A DNA stretch of 64,000 nucleotides from an uncultured Clostridia bacterium. Its GTDB lineage: Bacteria > Bacillota > Clostridia > TANB77 > CAG-508. A program made the translations under genes and the position numbers. Each line of letters starts with the position of its first letter. Position 1 is the first letter of the stretch. The notes below the pieces were generated by a model. That model had not been told where the DNA came from and did not search any database. It saw only the letters and a list, made by a program, of their open reading frames with translations. Positions 54,845 to 61,782 of the stretch are shown piece by piece. Location of the stretch: contig CAPIEU010000003.1 in assembly GCA_948630815.1 (NCBI GenBank), positions 62,001 to 126,000 on the forward strand, written 5' to 3'.

Positions 54845-57682
54845 TTATTTTTTTGTACCAGTTGTTGTGGTTGGTGTAGTTGGTTTAGTAGTTGTAGTAT
54901 TTGTATTAGGTTTTACTGTGTTAGTAGTATTTGTATTACCACCTGTAGTTTGTGCTACTATTTTTACTGTAATTGCTTTAGTTCCAATGTTTCCTGCAGC
55001 ATCTTGTACAGTATATGTTATTATATATGTTCCTACCTTAGTAGTATCAATTTGTGTTACTACTTTTCCATCTTTCTTTATTTCTGTTTTAATATTTTTT
55101 GTTATATCTCCATCAACATCATCTTTAGCTGTAGCTACTGGTAAAGTCAATTTACCATTTACTTTAATTTCTATTATATCTTTAGTTATTCCAGTTAAAG
55201 TAATAACAGGCTTTACAGTATCTGCTGGCTTTGTATGTGTAGGACAAGTCTCAGTTGGTGCCATATACTGTGCATCTGGAACATTATGCCATGATGTATC
55301 TGTATCTCTATTTGGTCTCGTTATAAATACTTTTTCTTCTACATTAGTACAAAACTCATTCGCTATTTTTCCAGTATCTTTACATATTCTTAATTTAACA
55401 TGTGTTTCACAAGTTTTTGAAGGCACAGTTCCTGATACAAACATTTCACTATATGCCCTATTTCCTCTTGGGTCTTGATTGCATAATTCATTCGCAAGAA
55501 GTCCTGAATCTTTACAAATAGCAGCATTTACTAACCCACTTGGTTTATCAAATTTTGCAGATTCTAGTCCTTCATGAATTTTATTCATAATACCGCCCCA
55601 TCTTCCAGCAACAGTACCACTTCCTGGTGCTTTTGCATCTTTTCCATCATATGCAAAATACATTGCACCACTGTAATATGGTGTAAATCCACAAAACCAT
55701 GTAATCTCTTGATTATCAGCAGTTCCTGTTTTTCCGCAAGTTTGTTGTCCTGTAACTCTAGCCCTTGTTGCAGTTGCTCCAGATGTTCCACTTATTCCTG
55801 TTCCTGTTGGCTCTGTAAGTAATGATTGCAAAATATATGCATTTTGCTCACTTAATACTCTATGTGTTTCTTGCTGTTTTTGCATTATTACATTTCCATT
55901 TGAATCTTCTACTTTTATATAAAATGTTGGTTCTATATATACACCATCATTTGCAATTGTTGCATATGCTCCTGCCATTTCAAGTGGACTAATACCATTT
56001 GAAACTCCTCCAAGTGCTAAAGCAAGACCTGCATCTCTTGAATCATCTATTGTAGATATTCCAAATGATTTTAAATATTCTATAGACTTAGCAGGACCTA
56101 ATGTTCTCATCATTTTCACTTCTGGAATATTTCTTGATTCTCTTAATATTGATCTTATATTATATAATCCTTTATATCTCCAATCATCATTATGTGGTTT
56201 ATAACTTCCAAATGATATTGGGGTATCATCAACAACTGTTCCTGCATTTATTAGTCCTTCTTGTAATGATGGTGCAATAACTGCTAATGGCTTTATAGAA
56301 GAACCTGGTTGCATTCCAGCACTTGTTGCTCTATTTGTTCCCCATGCTGTTTTTTCTCCTAGTACACCTCGTAATGCTACAACATATCCTGTTTTATGAT
56401 CAATTATAGCCATACCTGATTGCATTTGAACTGTTATTCTATTTCCATTTTCATCTTTTTTATCTTTAGACTTTGTCGTTGTCCTCCAACTTTCATTCTC
56501 TGTATATTCTCTATCTACTATATCTTGTAAGTTTTTCTTTTCTGTAATATATATTTTATATCCACCACTCATTATTTTATTTAATGCTACTTGATAATCT
56601 AAATCATGTTCTTTTGCATATTGACTTGCAACTTGTTTAAGAGCTGCTTCTTCATTTTGAGTTAAAGAATTATAACTTGTAATATTACCCTCTTTAAAAG
56701 CAAGACCAGCATTTACTTCTTCTGTAGCTGATTTATGTTGTTCCTCATTTATCTTTCCTTGAGATAACATTTCATCTAATACAGTTTTTGTTCTGTTATT
56801 AATCCTTTCTGTCTTTGGATTTTCTTTAAAAGGATTATATATGTTTGGTGAATGGTTAATTCCTGCAATATATGCACATTGTGCAAGAGTTAGATCCTTT
56901 GGTGCTTTATCAAAATAATAATTTGCTGCAACTTTAACACCATAAACATTTTTTGCTCCTCCTCCAAGAGGAATTGTATTTAAATATGACTCTAGTATTT
57001 GGTCTTTTGACATTTCTCTTTCAATTTGATATGCTTTTGCAATTTCTTTTACTTTTCTCATCGAAGATTTATCATTTTCACCAGTTGCATTTTTTATTAA
57101 TTGCTGTGTAATTGTACTCCCACCATAAGTAGAATTCCCCATAAAATATTTTAATGTAGCACTTATCGTTCTTGAAAGATCTACTCCATTATGGTCATAA
57201 AATCTCTTATCTTCAATAGCAACAAATGCTTTAGGTAAATATTCTCCCATTTCTGCAAGAGTTATTATTTCTCTATTCTCATCACCATTTAAAGTTGCCA
57301 CTTGATTTCCGTCTAAATCTATTAATACACTATTTTCTACACTTATTTCTAAATCTTTAACACTTATTTTAAAATCGTCTCCAAAAAGTCCAAAAAATAG
57401 ACCAGCAAAAACACCTGCACCAATTATTGTAAGTATAATAATTAATGCAATAAATATTTTAAGAAATAATTTTAATTTAGGATGTTTTCCTTTTTGTTTC
57501 TTGTTCTTGTTATCTTTCTTATTTTTGTTATCTTTTTTGTCCTTGTTATCTTTCTTATTCTTGTTATCTTTTTTGTCCTTATTATTATATTCTTTATCTT
57601 TTACAGTATTAACTTTCTTAGTCTTTTCTGTATCAACTTTTTTGGTATGATTACTTTTTTTACTTCCCTTTTTAGCTCCCAT
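54845..57682 (-). CDS. Class A penicillin-binding protein (PBP1A-like)
   Basis: A 945-residue bifunctional PBP. Lys/Asn-rich cytosolic N-terminus with KDKKDNK repeats, membrane helix (LFLKIFIALIIILTIIGAGVF), transglycosylase domain (FVAIEDKRFYDHNGVD; TYGGSTITQQLIKN), transpeptidase domain (SAGMQPGSSIKPLAV: SxxK; CGKTGTADNQEITWFCG: KTG) and a C-terminal Ig-like (DUF5011) repeat ending in a Thr/Asn-rich stalk. Single complete frame, despite three CGG triplets out of frame. AAAGGAGG upstream of ATG. Confidence 0.96.
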   Translation of the reverse strand: MGAKKGSKKSNHTKKVDTEKTKKVNTVKDKEYNNKDKKDNKNKKDNKDKKDNKNKKDNKNKKQKGKHPKLKLFLKIFIALIIILTIIGAGVFAGLFFGLFGDDFKISVKDLEISVENSVLIDLDGNQVATLNGDENREIITLAEMGEYLPKAFVAIEDKRFYDHNGVDLSRTISATLKYFMGNSTYGGSTITQQLIKNATGENDKSSMRKVKEIAKAYQIEREMSKDQILESYLNTIPLGGGAKNVYGVKVAANYYFDKAPKDLTLAQCAYIAGINHSPNIYNPFKENPKTERINNRTKTVLDEMLSQGKINEEQHKSATEEVNAGLAFKEGNITSYNSLTQNEEAALKQVASQYAKEHDLDYQVALNKIMSGGYKIYITEKKNLQDIVDREYTENESWRTTTKSKDKKDENGNRITVQMQSGMAIIDHKTGYVVALRGVLGEKTAWGTNRATSAGMQPGSSIKPLAVIAPSLQEGLINAGTVVDDTPISFGSYKPHNDDWRYKGLYNIRSILRESRNIPEVKMMRTLGPAKSIEYLKSFGISTIDDSRDAGLALALGGVSNGISPLEMAGAYATIANDGVYIEPTFYIKVEDSNGNVIMQKQQETHRVLSEQNAYILQSLLTEPTGTGISGTSGATATRARVTGQQTCGKTGTADNQEITWFCGFTPYYSGAMYFAYDGKDAKAPGSGTVAGRWGGIMNKIHEGLESAKFDKPSGLVNAAICKDSGLLANELCNQDPRGNRAYSEMFVSGTVPSKTCETHVKLRICKDTGKIANEFCTNVEEKVFITRPNRDTDTSWHNVPDAQYMAPTETCPTHTKPADTVKPVITLTGITKDIIEIKVNGKLTLPVATAKDDVDGDITKNIKTEIKKDGKVVTQIDTTKVGTYIITYTVQDAAGNIGTKAITVKIVAQTTGGNTNTTNTVKPNTNTTTTKPTTPTTTTGTKK

Positions 57683-57805
57683 AAAATATCCTCCTTTGTG
57701 ATACTATAAGTACATAGGCATATTATATTACAAATGTTATAAAAATGAAAGCATTTTAAGAAATTTTTAATTGTTTATCTTAACAATAAATTTCAAATTA
57801 GGCAA

Positions 57806-57833
57806 TGTAGGGGCAGGTCTTGTGCCTGCCCTT
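57806..57833. repeat. REP-like palindrome
   Basis: TGTAGGGGCAGGTCTTGTGC CTGCCCTT: arms GGGCAGG / CCTGCCC, tail TGTAGGGG reversed. Forms the C-terminal end of the transposase fragment that precedes it on the minus strand. Confidence 0.82.
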
Positions 57834-57961
57834 ATATATTTCAATTATTATATGTATATGGTTAGGCATAATAATATCAAAATGTAATATTACATTTGTA
57901 AATTCTTTTTCTAAATTCAAATATACATTTTCTACCATTTTTCTAATTTTGTTATTCTTTT
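57834..57961 (-). pseudogene. RAYT transposase fragment, middle part
   Basis: Reading EKNNKIRKMVENVYLNLEKE ... LHFDIIMPNHIHIIIEI, the His-containing (HIH) middle of a REP-associated tyrosine (Y1) transposase. Flanked by REP palindromes on both sides; neither start nor active-site Tyr remains. Homologous in part to the fragment at 58890-59102. Confidence 0.8.
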
Positions 57962-57992
57962 CTGGACGGACTAAAGTCGCCCGCCCCTACAC
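57962..57992. repeat. REP-like palindrome overlapping dprA stop
   Basis: CTGGACGGACTAAAGTCGCC CGCCCCTACAC. Arms are imperfect; CCCCTACA tail overlaps the dprA stop codon (TAG, 57987-57989). Confidence 0.75.
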
Positions 57993-58874
57993 ATTATTTC
58001 TTAAATTTATCTCTTCTAACACATCTTTTACACTTGTAACACATTTTGCACCTTGTTTAATTAACTCATTTGTGCCAAAAGAATAATCACTTGTAATGTT
58101 ACCTGGAATTACAAATACATCTTTCCCTTGTTCTAATGCAAAATCTACTGTTATTAGAGTTCCGCTCTTTTCTTTTGCTTCAATAACCAAAACACCATCA
58201 CTTAATCCACTTATAATACGATTTCTTGCAGGAAAATTCATTTTATTTGCATTTGTGCCTATCACATATTCTGTTAAAATTAGCCCTCCATTTTCAACAA
58301 TTTCATTATATAATTTTATATTTTGGCTAGGATATATTCTATCAAGACCGCTTCCTAAAATAGCTATTGTTTTTCCTTCTTGTTTTAATGCTCCTAAGTG
58401 TGCTTTACTATCTATTCCCTTTGCCATTCCACTTATAATACATATTCCCTCTTTTGATAAATCATACGCAAATTTTGTAGAAATATTTTCTCCATATTTA
58501 GTACAATTTCTACAACCTACTATTGCTATTGATTTGTTATTATGCAGTAATTGTTTATTTCCCTTATAATATAAAATTACTGGTGCATCGTAAATATTTT
58601 TTAAATTTTTAGGATAATCTTCATCTAATATTGTAATCATTCCTATATGATATTTTTCCATATATTCTACATATTTTTCTAAATTACTTCTATATTTTTC
58701 ATTTAATATTTGATTTGCTGTTACTTCTCCAACCCCCATATTCTTTAATAATTCTTCTTTTTTTAGTCCCCAAATTTCTTTTGGTGTTTTATAATTTTCT
58801 AATAATTGTTTTATTTTTATTGGTCCTACTCCTTCAATTCTAGATAACCATATCCAATATCTTTTATCGTCCAT
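57987..58874 (-). CDS. dprA: DNA-processing protein DprA, short C-terminus
   Basis: A 295-residue DprA. Helix-hairpin-helix-like N-terminus (RIEGVGPIKIKQLLENYKTP), Rossmann core with AIVGCRNCTKYGENIST, GMAKGIDSKAHLGAL, TIAILGSGLDRIYPSQN, FPARNRIISGLSDGVLVIEA, VIPGNITSDYSFGTNELIKQGA. It binds ssDNA and loads RecA in transformation. The usual C-terminal winged helix (about 60-70 residues) is absent; the gene ends at a stop formed by the REP palindrome. The Rossmann core alone is intact. Confidence 0.92.
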   Translation of the reverse strand: MDDKRYWIWLSRIEGVGPIKIKQLLENYKTPKEIWGLKKEELLKNMGVGEVTANQILNEKYRSNLEKYVEYMEKYHIGMITILDEDYPKNLKNIYDAPVILYYKGNKQLLHNNKSIAIVGCRNCTKYGENISTKFAYDLSKEGICIISGMAKGIDSKAHLGALKQEGKTIAILGSGLDRIYPSQNIKLYNEIVENGGLILTEYVIGTNANKMNFPARNRIISGLSDGVLVIEAKEKSGTLITVDFALEQGKDVFVIPGNITSDYSFGTNELIKQGAKCVTSVKDVLEEINLRNNV

Positions 58875-58889
58875 AAATACCTCCTAATT

Positions 58890-59102
58890 TCAAATATGTT
58901 TTTCTACCATTTTCGCTAATTTTGTTATTTGATGTCTCTGGGCAGGTACAAGACCTGCCCCTACATTGTTTGTTATTATTTTTGCTAATGTTTTTTCTCT
59001 ATTTTGTGTACATATTGTTATAAAATAAAGACCTCTTTTTGAATAATCATATTCTTTTATCCTAATTGAATGTCTGTGATGTATATCTGGGTTAAATTTC
59101 AT
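58890..59102 (-). pseudogene. RAYT transposase fragment, N-terminal part
   Basis: From ATG 59102 (GAGGAGG upstream): MKFNPDIHHRHSIRIKEYDY, YFITICTQNRE, then an in-frame REP-derived NNVGAGLVPAQRH, then ITKLAKMVEKHI and a stop. The first part is the conserved RAYT start. The palindrome at 58939-58967 is inside the reading frame. Truncated relative to the usual 180-200 residues; the rest is missing. Confidence 0.85.
58939..58967. repeat. REP-like palindrome inside transposase
   Basis: GGGCAGGTACAAGACCTGCC CCTACATTG, the best-formed arms in this region. In the RAYT frame it encodes VGAGLVPAQ. Confidence 0.85.
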
Positions 59103-59144
59103 GTATTTTTTCCTCCTCACATAGCTTCCGTTTCATCTTGCACA

Positions 59145-59180
59145 AAAAAGAGAAACGATTAGTAATCGCTTCCCTTCGAT
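59145..59180 (-). terminator. Hairpin terminator of folD
   Basis: GAAACGATTAGTAATCGCTT CCC: stem AAACGATT / AATCGCTT with flanking A and T runs after the folD stop. Confidence 0.6.
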
Positions 59181-59221
59181 TTTATTTAATAATATTTTTG
59201 CCCCCCACAAAATTATTATCA

Positions 59222-60067
59222 CTATTTCATTCTTGCTTTTGCAGCTTTAACAACATTTACCATAAGCATTGCAATTGTCATTGGCCCTACTCCTCCTGGT
59301 ACTGGTGTTATGTATGATGCTTTTTTAGATACATCTTCAAAATCTACATCTCCTACTATTTTCCCCTCTTCATTTCTATTTATTCCAACATCTATTACAA
59401 CAGCTCCCTCTCTTACCATATCTGCTTTTATGAAATTTGGTTTTCCTAGTGCTGCAATAACTATATCTGCATTTTTTGTTGTATTTGCAAGATCTTTTGT
59501 TTTAGAATGACATATTGTTACTGTTGCATTTTTATTTAGTAAACATTGTAATAATGGTTTTCCTACAATATTACTTCTTCCTACAATAACTGCATGAGCT
59601 CCTTCAAGTGGTACATTATAACATTCTAACATTTTTATAATTCCATATGGAGTACAAGATACAAAGCAATCTTGATTTAAGCTTAATTTTCCAACATTTA
59701 TTGGGTTAAATCCGTCTACATCTTTTTCTGTTGCAATTTCTTTAAATGCTTCATTTATATCTAATTGTTTTGGTAATGGACTTTGAAGTAAAATTCCATG
59801 AATATTTTTATCCACATTTAAAATATGTATTAAATTTAATAGCTCGTCCATAGTAGTATCTTCTTCTAATAAATATTCTTTATAATCTACACCAATTTCT
59901 TCACAAGCTTTAGATTTATTTTTAACATACACCTTTGATGCTTTATCATCTCCAACCATAATAACTGCAAGTCTTGGATTAATTCCATTTTTCTTTAGTT
60001 CATCAACTTCTTCTTTCAAATTTTCACGAATACTTTTTGCAAGTGCTTTTCCATCTATTAATTCCAT
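59222..60067 (-). CDS. folD: Methylenetetrahydrofolate dehydrogenase/cyclohydrolase
   Basis: A 281-residue bifunctional FolD. Substrate motif VYVKNKSKACEEIGVDYKE (catalytic Lys, Tyr), GILLQSPLPKQLD, NAD(P) region IVGRSNIVGKPLLQCL, and TPVPGGVGPMTIAMLM at the C-terminus. Feeds ThyX and purine synthesis. Complete with no in-frame CGG. Confidence 0.97.
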   Translation of the reverse strand: MELIDGKALAKSIRENLKEEVDELKKNGINPRLAVIMVGDDKASKVYVKNKSKACEEIGVDYKEYLLEEDTTMDELLNLIHILNVDKNIHGILLQSPLPKQLDINEAFKEIATEKDVDGFNPINVGKLSLNQDCFVSCTPYGIIKMLECYNVPLEGAHAVIVGRSNIVGKPLLQCLLNKNATVTICHSKTKDLANTTKNADIVIAALGKPNFIKADMVREGAVVIDVGINRNEEGKIVGDVDFEDVSKKASYITPVPGGVGPMTIAMLMVNVVKAAKARMK

Positions 60068-60159
60068 CTTTATACTCCTTTTTATAAGTATGAATATACT
60101 TTTTTCATATTGTATATTAAAGATAAATATTTTTCAATGCTTTTATAAAATTTTTTCTT

Positions 60160-60192
60160 ATGTAGTGATGTGTCAAATTAGACACATCAAAA
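60160..60192 (-). terminator. Hairpin terminator
   Basis: GATGTGTC and GACACATC perfect stem around AAATTA, then a run of A (T on minus) immediately after the small membrane protein gene. Confidence 0.85.
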
Positions 60193-60197
60193 AAATA

Positions 60198-60419
60198 CTA
60201 ACAACATTTCTTACAACATATAAGCATTATAATTCTTATTAAAATTAATACTCCTAAAAGTACTGCTACAGCTATAACTCCACTTAGTCCTAATAGTACA
60301 AGAATTCCTGTTAAAGCTCCTATAATTAATCCTATTACAAATGCAAATAGAACTAATAATATAGTTAATATTAAGTCTACACAACATTTTCTATTTCTAC
60401 ATCCATCTTGTTCAAACAT
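60198..60419 (-). CDS. Small Cys-rich membrane protein
   Basis: 73 residues: CRNRKCC at the N-terminus, two hydrophobic helices (VDLILTILLVLFAFVIGLII; LLGLSGVIAVAVLLGVLILIRI) and a CCKKCC end. Resembles small spore or envelope proteins of Clostridia; I cannot name the family. Very strong AAGGAGGTG Shine-Dalgarno, 8 nt from ATG. Own terminator, so independently expressed. Confidence 0.8.
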   Translation of the reverse strand: MFEQDGCRNRKCCVDLILTILLVLFAFVIGLIIGALTGILVLLGLSGVIAVAVLLGVLILIRIIMLICCKKCC

Positions 60420-60521
60420 AATATTTCACCTCCTTATAACACTAGGTATGTGTTATAATATATTATATTCATGTCCTATAAAGAGGTTACAAGTTTCAAC
60501 ATTGTTATATAATAAAATTTC

Positions 60522-61742
60522 TTATTCTCCTTTTTCTTCTCTAAGGTTAATCATATCTTTAACTTTCATTTCTCCTGCTCTTGTAATTTTTTCATATCCA
60601 TATTTTTTCTTTAAATCATCCATTACTTTATCTAGTTTTTCTTGTTTTTTGTTATTGTTCGTATCAAATAATGATATTTGTACTTCATTCTCACTAATAA
60701 GTTTATCTACTCTTATTCCAATTAAACGTACTCCTCTATTTTTATGTAACTCTTCTAATAAGTATTTTGCTGTTTCATATATTTCTTTTGTTACATTAGT
60801 TGGTTTGTCTAATTTCCTTTGATGTGAAAAATTTGCAAAATCTTTTGTTCTTATTTGAACATTAACTACACTTGCTAATAGATCATATTTTCTTAATCTA
60901 AATCCCACTTGTTCTGTTAATGCAAGTAATATCTCATTTAGTTTATTAATATTATATACGTCTTGTGGCAATGTAATAGAGTTTCCTATCCCCTTTGGTA
61001 TTTCTTGTTCATAGGTAACTTCACTTTCATCGACTCCATTTGCATATTCCCACATTATTCTTCCGTGTTTACCAAATTTTTTTATTAATATATTTTTATC
61101 ATATTTTGCAATATCTCCTATTGTTTTTATTCCAATTTGATTTAATTTACCTATGCTTTTTTTACCAACCATAAATAAATCTTGTGCTGGTAGCTTCCAC
61201 ATTTTATCTTCTAGCTCATTCTTAAATAAAGTATGAACTTTATCTGGTTTTTCAAAATCTGATGCCATTTTCGCAAGCAATTTGTTGTTTGATACACCTA
61301 CATTTACAGTAAATCCTAATTCTTCTTTCACTCTTTTTTTTATCTCATATGCTTTATCTATTAATTTTTCATCTTTTCTTAAAAAAGAGGTTAAATCCAT
61401 AAAACATTCATCTATTGAAAAACGTTCTATTTTATCTGTATATTCCAATAATAAATTATATAATTCATTAGAATGCTTTTTATAGTTATCGAAATTCCCT
61501 TGAAATACTTGAACATCAGGACATTTCTTTCTTGCTTGATAAATAGGTTCTCCTGTTCGTATTCCAAATTCTTTTGCTTTCATACTTTTAGCAAGTACCA
61601 CTCCGTGCCTTGTTGCTTCATCTCCACCTATTATAGCCGGAATTGTTCTTATATCTATTTCTTCTCCTAAACTTAATCTCTCAATAGCTGTCCATGATAA
61701 AAAAGCATTGTTTACATCTACATGTAAAATTTGTCTTTCCAT
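60522..61742 (-). CDS. dinB: Y-family DNA polymerase IV
   Basis: A 406-residue UmuC/DinB lesion-bypass polymerase. Starts ERQILHVDVNNAFLSWTAIE (catalytic Asp), contains RFSIDECFMDLTSFL (second catalytic Asp/Glu), a helix-hairpin-helix (IGIKTIGDIAKYDKN) and a little-finger domain (GVRLIGIRVDKLI). ATG 61742 chosen with GGTGAT upstream. The C-terminus lacks an obvious clamp-binding motif at the very end. Confidence 0.95.
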   Translation of the reverse strand: MERQILHVDVNNAFLSWTAIERLSLGEEIDIRTIPAIIGGDEATRHGVVLAKSMKAKEFGIRTGEPIYQARKKCPDVQVFQGNFDNYKKHSNELYNLLLEYTDKIERFSIDECFMDLTSFLRKDEKLIDKAYEIKKRVKEELGFTVNVGVSNNKLLAKMASDFEKPDKVHTLFKNELEDKMWKLPAQDLFMVGKKSIGKLNQIGIKTIGDIAKYDKNILIKKFGKHGRIMWEYANGVDESEVTYEQEIPKGIGNSITLPQDVYNINKLNEILLALTEQVGFRLRKYDLLASVVNVQIRTKDFANFSHQRKLDKPTNVTKEIYETAKYLLEELHKNRGVRLIGIRVDKLISENEVQISLFDTNNNKKQEKLDKVMDDLKKKYGYEKITRAGEMKVKDMINLREEKGE

Positions 61743-61782
61743 ATTATCACCATTTTTATTATAGAACATATGTTTTTAGGTG

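Larger units (their letters stand above)
57683..57986. other. Intergenic region with transposase fragment
   Basis: 304 nt. Upstream promoter space of the PBP gene to about 57800, then REP palindrome, internal RAYT fragment and second REP, which overlaps the dprA stop. Listed separately. Confidence 0.6.
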
